Source: Pantanalinema sp. GBBB05 (GTDB taxonomy: Bacteria > Cyanobacteriota > Cyanobacteriia > Leptolyngbyales > Leptolyngbyaceae). From it: a DNA stretch of 54,545 nucleotides. The notes beneath the pieces were generated by a model that saw only the letters and a list, made by a program, of their open reading frames with translations, searched no databases and was not told the DNA's origin. The translations under genes were made by a program, and so were the position numbers. How positions within the stretch are numbered: the first letter of the stretch is position 1; each line of letters starts with the position of its first letter. The stretch lies in assembly GCA_016743235.1 (NCBI GenBank), contig VRZD01000045.1, forward strand, positions 1 to 54,545. The letters run 5' to 3'. Shown in pieces: positions 27,515 to 35,613 of this stretch.

Positions 27515-28174
27515 ATGAATTCACCCATCCAAGCGGCTCAATCTCCTTACTACGGCGATGCCTATTTCCGCACTCCACCCCCAGATCTCCCGTCCTTGCT
27601 CCTCAAAGAGCGGATTGTCTATTTGGGAATGCCACTGGTACCTGCTGTAACTGAACTGATTGTCGCAGAACTTCTCTATTTACAGTACGAAGACCCAGAG
27701 AAGCCGATTCGGATTTACATTAACTCTACGGGAACATCCCGCTATGACGGCGAACCGATTGGGTTTGAAACCGAAGCCTTTGCCATCTGCGACACTATGA
27801 GCTACATCAAGCCGCCAGTGCATACTATCTGCATTGGTTCCGCTATGGGAATGGCAGCCATGTTGCTTTCGGCTGGAACCAAAGGCTGTCGCGCCAGTTT
27901 GCCGAATGCCACGATCGTGCTGCACCAAACCAAGAGCTATGCTCGGGGGCAGGCCAGCGATATTCAAATTCGGGCAAAAGAAGTGCTGGCGAACAAAGCG
28001 ACGATGGTCGATATTCTGTCCCGCACGACTGGTCAGACCTCCGAGAAAATCTCTAAAGACATGGATCGCTTGTTGTACATGACACCGCAACAAGCCAAAG
28101 AATATGGGCTGATCGATCGGGTGTTGGAAAGCGAAAAAGATTTGCCCAAACCCCTACCCGCTGGGGTGATTTAA
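27515..28174 (+). CDS. clpR: ClpR, inactive ClpP-family protease subunit
   Basis: This 219-residue ClpP-fold protein lacks the catalytic serine: where ClpP has G-x-A-A-S-M-G this reads G-S-A-M-G112-M-A, putting Gly in the Ser position. His137 (I-V-L-H-Q) is kept. ClpR forms a mixed heptamer ring with ClpP3 in the essential cyanobacterial ClpP3/R protease, which works with ClpC. The active clpP gene follows after 46 bases on the same strand, exactly the expected pairing. A family-typical insertion (about 72-84, around S-R-Y-D-G-E-P) is present. Confidence 0.93.
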   Translation: MNSPIQAAQSPYYGDAYFRTPPPDLPSLLLKERIVYLGMPLVPAVTELIVAELLYLQYEDPEKPIRIYINSTGTSRYDGEPIGFETEAFAICDTMSYIKPPVHTICIGSAMGMAAMLLSAGTKGCRASLPNATIVLHQTKSYARGQASDIQIRAKEVLANKATMVDILSRTTGQTSEKISKDMDRLLYMTPQQAKEYGLIDRVLESEKDLPKPLPAGVI

Positions 28175-28220
28175 CCCACTCTGACTTCATTACACAGAAT
28201 TTCATCACTGGAGCTTTCCT

Positions 28221-28823
28221 ATGCCTATTGGTGTCCCTAAGGTTCCCTACCGGATGCCCGGAGAACCCTATACTCAATGGATTGATATTTACAATCGCCT
28301 TTACCGGGAACGGATTATCTTTTTGGGTAAAGAGGTAGACGATGAGATCGCCAACCAAATTGTTGCGGTCATGCTTTATCTGGATTCCGAAGATCCCGGT
28401 AAAGATATCATCCTTTACATCAACTCCCCCGGTGGTTCCGTTACTGCCGGACTGGCGATCTATGACACGATGCAACACATCAAATCCGATGTGGTGACGA
28501 TCTGTGTGGGTCTGGCGGCCTCAATGGGATCGTTCCTGTTAGCTGCCGGAGCGAAGGGCAAGCGGTTAGCTCTGCCCCACTCCCGGATTATGATTCACCA
28601 ACCGTCTGGTGGTACTCGGGGTCAGGCCACCGATATCGAGATTGAAGCCCGCGAAATTATTCGGATCCGGCGACAACTGAACCAGGTGTATGCCGATCGC
28701 ACGGGACAAACGATCGAGAAAATTGAGAAAGACATGGATCGGGATTACTTCATGTCTGCTCAGGAAGCTAAGGACTATGGCTTAATCGATCGAGTAATTG
28801 AAACCTCAATTTCCCAGATGTAA
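28221..28823 (+). CDS. clpP3: ATP-dependent Clp protease proteolytic subunit (ClpP3 type)
   Basis: This 200-residue serine peptidase has Ser101 in G-L-A-A-S-M-G, His126 in I-M-I-H-Q-P and the C-terminal K-D-M-D-R-D-Y-F-M-S segment carrying the catalytic Asp. Position downstream of clpR identifies it as the ClpP3 type that makes up the active half of the ClpP3/R core. It is followed 18 bases later by a strong terminator ending the operon. Confidence 0.95.
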   Translation: MPIGVPKVPYRMPGEPYTQWIDIYNRLYRERIIFLGKEVDDEIANQIVAVMLYLDSEDPGKDIILYINSPGGSVTAGLAIYDTMQHIKSDVVTICVGLAASMGSFLLAAGAKGKRLALPHSRIMIHQPSGGTRGQATDIEIEAREIIRIRRQLNQVYADRTGQTIEKIEKDMDRDYFMSAQEAKDYGLIDRVIETSISQM

Positions 28824-28841
28824 ATCCAACTTCACTAACGG

Positions 28842-28882
28842 CAACCGGGTAATGGAGATCACTTCATTACCCGGTTGTTTTT
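28842..28882 (+). terminator. Rho-independent terminator of clpR-clpP3
   Basis: The 13-bp perfect arms CAACCGGGTAATG (28842-28854) and CATTACCCGGTTG (28865-28877) are followed by five T residues. Confidence 0.92.
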
Positions 28883-29587
28883 CTAACCTTGTGTCGCCGA
28901 GGCGAGAGCTGAGTAAGCCTGTTCAACCATGTGCTTACCTCGCAAGAAGCCAGTATTGGCTCCCGGACAAATCACTTGTAACGTTTCAGGCGTAAATTGA
29001 TCGTGCAAACCTTGCACACTGCGTTGTTGTCTACCCCAATGAAATGTCTTCGGAGTTTTGATCGGCATTAGCACTCCTTGAGGATTGGGGAGCAAGTGTC
29101 GTCCAGAAAATAACACGCCGCCAAAGCGATCGCAGTACAAACAAGCCGAACCCGGAGAATGTCCCGGAGTCCAGATAACGCGACTATGATCACTCAGTTG
29201 CAACTCTCGCTCAAACGTAGTCACAGTTAAACCGGGCAGTAAATAGGCTTCCTGTTCTTGAATAAGGATTTGGCAATTTAAGGCTTGTTGTAAATTTTTC
29301 ACCTGTTTGCCAATCCCATTCCGGTGGGTGAAAAATAGCCACTGCACTCCTCCCCGGGCTTGTAACCATGCTTGGGTAGCCTCATCCCATGGCGGACAGT
29401 CCACCAAAATGTTGACCTCTTCTACAATCAGGTAAGCTGTACCCCCTAAAGTGTCTCGATTAGGTGGAAAGGCAAACACGGCATGAGGATAAGCTGAGTT
29501 TTCTTCCTGTAAAATTAAGCGAGGCTGCTTGGATCGAGGCGCGATCGTAGCAGCAGGAATAGCATCAGGCGATAGGTCTGGATTCAC
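28883..29587 (-). CDS. Metallo-beta-lactamase-fold protein with degenerate metal site
   Basis: This 234-residue protein has the MBL fold core: G-G-T-A-Y-L-I-V-E-E-V-N-I-L-V-D-C-P, then the metal loop, T-P-G-H-S-P-G-S, and S-G-R-H-L-L. The canonical T-H-x-H-x-D-H loop reads T-H-R-N-G-I-G-K, and S-G-D reads S-G-R, so most zinc ligands are missing while the T-P-G-H histidine remains. It is probably not a hydrolase of the usual type. Start is GTG 29587. It converges on clpP3, with only the terminator between them. Confidence 0.8.
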   Translation of the reverse strand: MNPDLSPDAIPAATIAPRSKQPRLILQEENSAYPHAVFAFPPNRDTLGGTAYLIVEEVNILVDCPPWDEATQAWLQARGGVQWLFFTHRNGIGKQVKNLQQALNCQILIQEQEAYLLPGLTVTTFERELQLSDHSRVIWTPGHSPGSACLYCDRFGGVLFSGRHLLPNPQGVLMPIKTPKTFHWGRQQRSVQGLHDQFTPETLQVICPGANTGFLRGKHMVEQAYSALASATQG

Positions 29588-29802
29588 GAGGCAATGCAGG
29601 TTACGAATTTGAGTGATGTAGAGAAATGAGCGGGGGAGATTGGTAAGGTTTTTGGAAGAAAGTTTGCAATTTGCCCAATGCCTTTTAAGATGTGATCTCT
29701 AAATCTCGATCGTTGGTAGCCACTAATATTGTGGTTGAGTCTTCTCAGATGACCGGCACCGAACTCAGGCACGATTCTGCAAACTGAATCAAGACAAGGC
29801 AC

Positions 29803-31287
29803 ATGCAAGCGACCCTCTTCCTGCTCTTTTTATTAGGGCTTACTACCTACCTTATCGTACAGCGTGTTTCGAGCATTACCCGTACTCCTACCTGGTTGCT
29901 CTGGTTCGTAGCAATGCTGCCTGCCTTTATTTGGAGTACCTGGATGCTGATCAATCAGGGACGCGAGCGACCACCCGCCCAACTGGTTGTGATTCCCTTC
30001 TTTATTTGTCTTTTGCTGTACTGGTGCTTAATTCAGTGGGGTCGGATTCCTCAAACCACAAACTCTTCAGCATCCCGAAACGCTTTACCTTTAGGAGATG
30101 CCGAAGAACGCCTGCCTGAGTTGCCACCTGCTCGACCCATCGATCGCTCGGAGGAAGCCAATCTACAAACCTGTTTTCCCTGGTCAATCTACTATTTGCA
30201 AAATATTGAATATCACCATCAAGCGGTTGTCTGTCGGGGACAACTGCGCAGTAAACCTGAGGTCGCCTATCAAACGATTCGGGAAAATGTAGAGCGGCAT
30301 TTTGGTGATCGCTTTCTCGTGCTATTTCAGGAAGGGGCGAATGGAAAACCGTTCTTTGCCTTATTTCCTAATCCACGATCGTTAGAAGCGATGCGGGGCT
30401 TACGGACAGCTACCACCCGTCCGATGCTGGCGATCGGGCTATTAATCGTTACCTTCTTCACCACAAACCTGGCCTGGTTTGATTTGATGAAGCAGCCTTT
30501 GTCTCTCGCGACATTATTTCAGGGCTTACCTTATGCACTGACGTTAATGACCATCCTGGGAGCACACGAATTAGCACACTATCTAGCCGCTCGTCGCTAC
30601 AAAATTCGAGCGACCTTACCTTACTTCATTCCAGTTTTGCCGCTGCCCATTCCCCTATTCGCCTTTGGCACTTTTGGTGCCTTTATCCAAATTCGTTCTC
30701 CGATTCCCAATCGCAAAGCCTTATTTGATGTGGGTATTTCGGGACCGATCGTCGGTTTTTTTGTGGCTCTACCCCTATTAATCTGGGGACTAGCGCATTC
30801 TGAAGTGGTAGCGCTTGTCCAGAAACCGGATTTATTTAATTTTCAGGCATTAAGCCCTAAATTCTCCTTGTTGCTCACCCTATTGAGCAAAATTACGCTT
30901 GGCAGTGCCTTAACCGCTGAAACTGGAATCAAAGTACACCCCGTAGCCGTAGCTGGCTGTTTAGGCATGGTCGTGACGGCATTCAACTTGATGCCAGTCG
31001 GTCAGTTAGATGGCGGACATATTGTTCATGCCATGTTCGGGCAACGAATTGGGGCATTGATTGGGCAAGTTTCCCGGATTCTCCTACTGTTACTTTCTGC
31101 TTCACAACCTCATTTACTGCCTTGGGCGATCGTCCTATTTTTCATTCCAGCCAGAGATGAGCCAACTTTAAACGATGTCACCGAGTTGGATAATCGTCGT
31201 GATCTTTGGGGCTTGATTGCTTTAACCATTTTGCTGTTAATTATTCTGCCACCCCCCAGCTTTCTCACAGACTTTTTCAAGCTTTAG
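29803..31287 (+). CDS. Site-2 protease family membrane metalloprotease (EGY-like, M50)
   Basis: This 494-residue integral membrane protein has two N-terminal helices, a soluble region (about 95-200) and then the M50 core. The zinc motif is H255-E-L-A-H259, and the second metal motif L-M-P-V-G-Q-L-D403-G-G-H lies near residue 400. The pre-core soluble domain and sequence around R-A-T-L-P-Y-F-I-P are those of the plant chloroplast EGY proteins and their cyanobacterial homologues. These cleave membrane substrates within the bilayer. Targets in cyanobacteria include anti-sigma or membrane-stress proteins (family knowledge; not shown here). Confidence 0.92.
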   Translation: MQATLFLLFLLGLTTYLIVQRVSSITRTPTWLLWFVAMLPAFIWSTWMLINQGRERPPAQLVVIPFFICLLLYWCLIQWGRIPQTTNSSASRNALPLGDAEERLPELPPARPIDRSEEANLQTCFPWSIYYLQNIEYHHQAVVCRGQLRSKPEVAYQTIRENVERHFGDRFLVLFQEGANGKPFFALFPNPRSLEAMRGLRTATTRPMLAIGLLIVTFFTTNLAWFDLMKQPLSLATLFQGLPYALTLMTILGAHELAHYLAARRYKIRATLPYFIPVLPLPIPLFAFGTFGAFIQIRSPIPNRKALFDVGISGPIVGFFVALPLLIWGLAHSEVVALVQKPDLFNFQALSPKFSLLLTLLSKITLGSALTAETGIKVHPVAVAGCLGMVVTAFNLMPVGQLDGGHIVHAMFGQRIGALIGQVSRILLLLLSASQPHLLPWAIVLFFIPARDEPTLNDVTELDNRRDLWGLIALTILLLIILPPPSFLTDFFKL

Positions 31288-31298
31288 TCTCAACAACA

Positions 31299-31329
31299 GG
31301 TAGTTCTTACCCTACCCTGTAGAACTACC
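31299..31329. terminator. Inverted repeat between convergent genes, possible bidirectional terminator
   Basis: GGTAGTTCT (31299-31307) and AGAACTACC (31321-31329) are perfect complements around a 13-base loop. They sit between the stops of the EGY protease and the phosphatase genes. Neither side has a long T-tract, so termination is only suggested. Confidence 0.45.
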
Positions 31330-31344
31330 AACTGATCAGACCGA

Positions 31345-32220
31345 TTAGGAAACCATGGCATCTTGCAGTGTTCTCCGCTTAAAAGCTTGTTTGAGTTTAG
31401 GTCGAAATTCTTCGACATACTCCGGCCAACCCACCACGATCGTCTGCCGATGAGTCAAGGTATCGAGATCGATCGCCTCAGGAGAAAATTGCAATGGCTG
31501 ACCATCTAGATCGCAACAGATTAGACCAGCCGCTTTAGCTAGCGCGATCGGTCCTGTAGTATCCCAAAGTTTGACGCGCCGATTCAAATAGGTATACAGC
31601 CCAGCTCGACCACAAATCACTTCTAAGACTTTCAAGCCAAAACTACCCAAGGAATAAAACCGAGCAGCGGGAATTAATTCTGCGATCGCCTGTCCATAGC
31701 GCAATTGATCGCGATAGCCCAGAACGATCGGGCAAGCATGGGGATTGAGAGGAGGTGGCTGGACGATCGGTAAGGTCATGGCTGGATAATCCGCGATCGC
31801 TTGAAACAAACCCCAATTAGTGCCACCGTAATACATTTGATCCGAGGTTGGCGCATATAACCAACCGGCGATCGGCTGATGCTCCTGAAGCAAGCCAACC
31901 ATCACCGCATAGTCGTGTTTGCCATCAATAAAATCTTCGGTACCGTCTAGAGGATCAATACACCAGAAATGGGAATAATCACTCTGAAACAGCTGCCGCG
32001 ATTTGGCGTTCTCCTCAGTAATCACGCCATCATTAGGAAATAAGTTAGAAAAGGCTGCCGAAAGTTGCCGATCTAAAGCCGCATCTACCGTTGTGACGTA
32101 ATCTTCCGGTCCTTTCTGAAATACTTCAAACTGATTTGCCGTTAGTTGCTTGATCTGCTGACCACAGTGTCGAATAATATGCCGAATCTGTCGATCGAGA
32201 TCAGGCGAAATTGAATTCAT
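31345..32220 (-). CDS. Inositol monophosphatase / 3'(2'),5'-bisphosphate nucleotidase family enzyme
   Basis: This 291-residue protein has the Mg-dependent Li-sensitive phosphatase motifs: V-I-T-E-E-N, W-C-I-D-P-L-D-G-T-E-D-F and, near the C-terminus, L-W-D-T-T-G-P. CysQ-type enzymes remove PAP produced in sulfate assimilation; IMPase members hydrolyse inositol phosphates. The D-P-L-D-G-T-E-D-F form is closer to the bisphosphate nucleotidases, but substrate cannot be fixed from sequence. ATG 32220 is preferred over TTG 32235. Confidence 0.85.
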   Translation of the reverse strand: MNSISPDLDRQIRHIIRHCGQQIKQLTANQFEVFQKGPEDYVTTVDAALDRQLSAAFSNLFPNDGVITEENAKSRQLFQSDYSHFWCIDPLDGTEDFIDGKHDYAVMVGLLQEHQPIAGWLYAPTSDQMYYGGTNWGLFQAIADYPAMTLPIVQPPPLNPHACPIVLGYRDQLRYGQAIAELIPAARFYSLGSFGLKVLEVICGRAGLYTYLNRRVKLWDTTGPIALAKAAGLICCDLDGQPLQFSPEAIDLDTLTHRQTIVVGWPEYVEEFRPKLKQAFKRRTLQDAMVS

Positions 32221-32287
32221 TGCAAACAATGCCAAATTGAGCAGGACTTATCCACCATACCTCCCTGCCCCTACACTTGGGGACAAT

Positions 32288-32318
32288 AAAAAACGGGCTA
32301 ACCAAAAAGGTTAACCCG
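32288..32318 (-). terminator. Rho-independent terminator of the DUF1257 gene
   Basis: Read on the minus strand, CGGGTTAACC and GGTTAGCCCG pair (one G-T pair) around TTTTT, followed by six T residues. It starts 24 bases after the stop. Confidence 0.9.
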
Positions 32319-32342
32319 CTAGTTTGGGAACGCGTAGGGGGA

Positions 32343-32696
32343 CTACTTTTGTAGTACCAGCTTGACGTTAGCGTTTTGTAGACCAGGACGCTTGACTTCA
32401 GCCAGAGTCTTGTTCACAGCATACTTCTGGTTGATCGAGTTGATCAGTTCGGTTTGATTATGGCGCTTCGCAACACCCCATAGATCTGCAATCAGATCAA
32501 AGGAGCCATCAGCATTACGAGACCAGCCCAGATCATACTCGCCTTCCAGAACCGCAACGATGTCAGCGCGAACCCGCTGACCGTTATAGCCACGAACATC
32601 AGCTTCCGACTTCACAGAGATACCCAGATCACGCAGCGAAGACTTCAGGATTTCAGCATCAGTGATCTTGGTACGCAGAGTGCTAAAGTGAGACAT
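32343..32696 (-). CDS. DUF1257 (Ycf35-family) protein
   Basis: This 117-residue protein begins MSHFSTLRTKITD and contains D-V-R-G-Y-N-G-Q and Y-D-L-G-W-S motifs, the hallmarks of DUF1257/Ycf35, a family confined to cyanobacteria and plastids. Function is unestablished. The ribosome site AGGAGG lies eight bases from ATG 32696, so the 11-residue extension to 32729 is rejected. It is the last gene of a same-strand cluster with ycf46 and the RHH gene. Confidence 0.85.
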   Translation of the reverse strand: MSHFSTLRTKITDAEILKSSLRDLGISVKSEADVRGYNGQRVRADIVAVLEGEYDLGWSRNADGSFDLIADLWGVAKRHNQTELINSINQKYAVNKTLAEVKRPGLQNANVKLVLQK

Positions 32697-32732
32697 TTGG
32701 GGTTTCCTCCTGTAGAGAGTTGAGAACAACGT

Positions 32733-32750
32733 TTAGTTATCGATAACTAA
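32733..32750. promoter_or_regulatory. 18-bp perfect palindrome upstream of the DUF1257 gene
   Basis: TTAGTTATCGATAACTAA is fully self-complementary and lies 37 bases upstream of the DUF1257 start. Two further hairpins follow toward ycf46: GCTAGC at 32779-32784 with 32790-32795, and CTCCTG (32801-32806) with CAGGAG (32814-32819). Together they make the ycf46-DUF1257 gap unusually structured, as if it held an operator, attenuator or mRNA processing site. Confidence 0.5.
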
Positions 32751-32826
32751 CAGCCAGAAGCTATTAGTGGTTGAGACTGCTAGCAAGTTGCTAGCCTTTC
32801 CTCCTGTTGGGAGCAGGAGAAAGCTT

Positions 32827-34335
32827 TTAGAACTCCAATCGCTGATATTCAGCGACAGAAGCGGCAGCCGGTCTGGCCCGTTGACGTGCCCAATCGCGCA
32901 GAGCAGTCACTTGTTCGCTCATCGTCTTTGAGAGCGGTTGGGTCGCCTTAACGGCAGCGATAATATCCAGCTGGGTGAATTCTCGGTCTTGGGCAAAGGC
33001 TTCGTACATCGCCGCAATTAACGCCTGCTCAATTTCTGCCCCCGAGAATCCATCACTGACATTCGCCAATTGGTCGAGATCAAACCGCGAGATGTCTCGC
33101 TTCCGCTTGGCAAGGTGAATCTTGAAAATTTCCTGGCGCTCCTCTGCGTTGGGGAGGTCAACGAAGAAGAGTTCGTCAAATCGACCTTTCCGGAGGAATT
33201 CCCCAGGTAGCCGCTCAACTCGGTTCGCTGTCGCCATCACAAACACGGGAGAGGTTTTTTCTTGCATCCAGGTCAAGAACGAACCGAAGATCCGACTAGA
33301 TGTCCCGCCATCGGAATCTGCCGAGCCAGCACCGCCTGCAAAGGCTTTATCCAGTTCATCAATGAATAGGATCGCTGGAGAAATCGATTCTGCGGTTTTC
33401 AAGGCATTCCGGAGATTGGCTTCCGATCGCCCTACCATTGAGCCATCATAAACCCGACCCATATCCAACCGGAGTAATGGTAGCCCCCATAGCCGAGAGG
33501 TGGTTTTGGCAATCAGCGATTTACCACAGCCTGGCACTCCTAAAATCAGCATCCCCTTCGGTTGGGGTAAGCCATACTCCCGTGCCCGTTCCGTGAAGGC
33601 ATTAGAGCGTTGCTTCAGCCAGCGTTTCAGTTCCTCTAGACCACCAACTGAATCGATCGTTTCGTCTTCTTCAATGTATTCCAGAATACCATTGCGCCGA
33701 ATCAGCTGCTTTTTCTCGGATAGAACGATCGCGACCTCTTCTTCGGTTAAGCGCCCTGCCGTCACATAGGCTTTCCGATAAACCTTTTCTGCCTCATCTT
33801 TGGTTAAACCAAGCGCCGCTTTGAGTAATTTTTCGCGAATATCTGTGGTAATCCGGCGATTGCGGACTTGCTCGAGTTGTTGAGACAAGACTTGGTTTAA
33901 CTCACCCATACTGGGCATAGGAAAGTCCAGTACAGCAATTTCTTTCTCTAGTTCAATTGGAATCTCTTGAACCGGAGACATTAAAATAATGGTTTTTTGA
34001 GTGCCTTTGAAACTTGCGATCGCATCTCGTAGCCAGCGAATCACTGGAGCCGAGTAGAACGGATGCAAATCCTTGAAGACAAATAGCCCTGGATCCCGTT
34101 GGCGCGTCACCCATTCAATTGCGGCTTCCGGAGAAACCGTATTGTGCTGAGTGACACTCCGAGGCTGACCATACTCAACAATGCCGTGAGTGACTGTCCA
34201 AAGAAATACCCGACGTTGGGGTTTACCTTGTTGAGCCAACGTTGAGATCGTCTGCTCTGCCCGCTCCTCTTCCGAGGTAACGAGATAGATCAACGGATAT
34301 TGGGCTTGAATCAGGATGCTGAGTTCTTCTTGCAT
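32827..34335 (-). CDS. ycf46: Ycf46 AAA+ ATPase
   Basis: This 502-residue protein has an N-terminal domain of about 220 residues (P-L-I-Y-L-V-T-S-E-E-E-R-A, and I-I-L-M-S-P near 115). A classical AAA+ domain follows, with Walker A G-V-P-G-C-G-K-S, Walker B A-I-L-F-I-D-E-L-D-K, and the second-region motif E-F-L-R-K-G-R-F-D-E-L-F-F. This is the Ycf46 form found in cyanobacterial and algal plastid genomes and linked to inorganic carbon and photosynthesis regulation and stress. It is flanked by DUF1257 downstream and an RHH gene upstream, recalling the Synechocystis slr0373-slr0374 stress operon (recalled, not verified). Confidence 0.92.
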   Translation of the reverse strand: MQEELSILIQAQYPLIYLVTSEEERAEQTISTLAQQGKPQRRVFLWTVTHGIVEYGQPRSVTQHNTVSPEAAIEWVTRQRDPGLFVFKDLHPFYSAPVIRWLRDAIASFKGTQKTIILMSPVQEIPIELEKEIAVLDFPMPSMGELNQVLSQQLEQVRNRRITTDIREKLLKAALGLTKDEAEKVYRKAYVTAGRLTEEEVAIVLSEKKQLIRRNGILEYIEEDETIDSVGGLEELKRWLKQRSNAFTERAREYGLPQPKGMLILGVPGCGKSLIAKTTSRLWGLPLLRLDMGRVYDGSMVGRSEANLRNALKTAESISPAILFIDELDKAFAGGAGSADSDGGTSSRIFGSFLTWMQEKTSPVFVMATANRVERLPGEFLRKGRFDELFFVDLPNAEERQEIFKIHLAKRKRDISRFDLDQLANVSDGFSGAEIEQALIAAMYEAFAQDREFTQLDIIAAVKATQPLSKTMSEQVTALRDWARQRARPAAASVAEYQRLEF

Positions 34336-34442
34336 AACATCAACCCATTAAGAAGACGGTGCAGACGCTGAGGCTTTTGGATATTTCCTAACGGTCAACG
34401 GCATGGGGAGCGATCGCAACCCGATCCAGAAATTGTCCAGAG

Positions 34443-34805
34443 TTAGCAGGGAACGAGTTCCCCTTCCCCCTGAGAGTCGGCGTTGACAGAACCAACTCTA
34501 GAGACTTTTTCTACAAGGCTCTCTTCAATCAAGGCATTCGCCTGGTCACCGACGGATGCCATCTCACCATCCCGCAGGACAACGTGAGTATGACATTCTG
34601 GACAACTGTAGACGCGATGAGCTTGTCCATGGAAGGACAGTTGCTCGACGACCTCCGGGTGCGACAGGTAGAAGACAATCGCTCGCTGAGCAATATCAGT
34701 CATCGTTTCAGAATCAACCGCAGCGCGGATTTTCAGTTGGCGATGTAGCTCATGCGGGAGGTATAGCGTGACTTTGTGCTTCTCTTCTCTGTGCTTCTCT
34801 TGCAT
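34443..34805 (-). CDS. Ribbon-helix-helix-like protein with CxxC metal motif
   Basis: This 120-residue protein has a CopG-like ribbon-helix-helix N-terminus: K-V-T-L-Y-L-P-H-E-L-H-R-Q-L-K-I-R-A-A-V, then M-T-D-I-A-Q-R-A-I-V-F-Y-L. A short C-P-E-C-H segment (near 74) could hold a metal. RHH proteins bind DNA as dimers and often repress their own operon, so it may regulate the downstream ycf46 and DUF1257 genes (inference). It is 107 bases from ycf46. Upstream DNA carries an ACCCGGGT palindrome around 34823-34832. Confidence 0.75.
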   Translation of the reverse strand: MQEKHREEKHKVTLYLPHELHRQLKIRAAVDSETMTDIAQRAIVFYLSHPEVVEQLSFHGQAHRVYSCPECHTHVVLRDGEMASVGDQANALIEESLVEKVSRVGSVNADSQGEGELVPC

Positions 34806-35026
34806 ATAACTCTCAGTCTGTTTACCCGGGTATGCATGTCAGCATATCGAGCCTCATCCATGCTGTCAAGATGCTAAACCGTCTTGCCGTCAATATCGTT
34901 ACATTCATTTACAAACTTATCCAGTGCCTACTACTTAAGGCAGAGCAGCCGTAGACTGTCTCCGGTCAACCCCTCTATCGGGGGTCGTAGCTGTTGGCGA
35001 ACTAGTGCTAACTTGCCAAAGTTAAG

Positions 35027-35506
35027 TCAGGCGATATCTGGTGGTAGGTGAGTGGGTGCAGATTGGAGTTGTTGGAGATAAGTTTGAACTAATACCTGAG
35101 CTTCTTCCCGCTGGATTTCAGTCCCGATCGTGGTATTGCCTGGTGTCTCAAAAAAGATCACACTATCGATTACGTCTACTGCCACCAGCTGAAATAGGAT
35201 GTGAGTGACAGGAATGGGCAGTGCGATCATCTGAGGATCTTTCAGCAGATAAGGACCAGCCGCCACGTCTTTTAAGGTTGGGTAAGCATAAATTACTTGT
35301 TTTAAGAGGTCAGCTTGGGTCTGATGGCTAATCGTGGTCACTGCCCAATTACCATCTAAAGTTTGCACAACGTAATATTCACGATGGCGTAATCGCGTAG
35401 CTAATTGCTTTAGTACTGGAGCGATCGCCGCCACTACAGCGGGGGTTGTGCCATCCTGTGGCGCCTCATCAATCAGGACTTGTAATTGTTGATCTAGATC
35501 CATCAT
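35027..35506 (-). CDS. Conserved cyanobacterial protein of unknown function
   Basis: This 159-residue protein has no membrane segment or recognisable catalytic motif. It begins MMDLDQQLQVLIDEAP and contains H-R-E-Y-Y-V-V-Q-T-L-D-G-N-W and V-I-Y-A-Y-P-T-L-K-D. AGGTAA lies eight bases before the first ATG. It is divergent from hetZ, with 107 bases between the starts, so the two may share a regulatory region. Confidence 0.7.
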   Translation of the reverse strand: MMDLDQQLQVLIDEAPQDGTTPAVVAAIAPVLKQLATRLRHREYYVVQTLDGNWAVTTISHQTQADLLKQVIYAYPTLKDVAAGPYLLKDPQMIALPIPVTHILFQLVAVDVIDSVIFFETPGNTTIGTEIQREEAQVLVQTYLQQLQSAPTHLPPDIA

Positions 35507-35613
35507 CGTGATTTACCTGTGAAGTTATTCGTTTCTACCCCATTCTGATCTAGACGCTGGAAAGTGATTGTTGCCAAAATTAAGGAGTTAACTCAACTTA
35601 TTTTTGTTATCGT

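Noticed and set aside
27680..28478. Minus-strand frames opposite clpR and clpP3
   Set aside because: Shadows of two strongly recognised genes.
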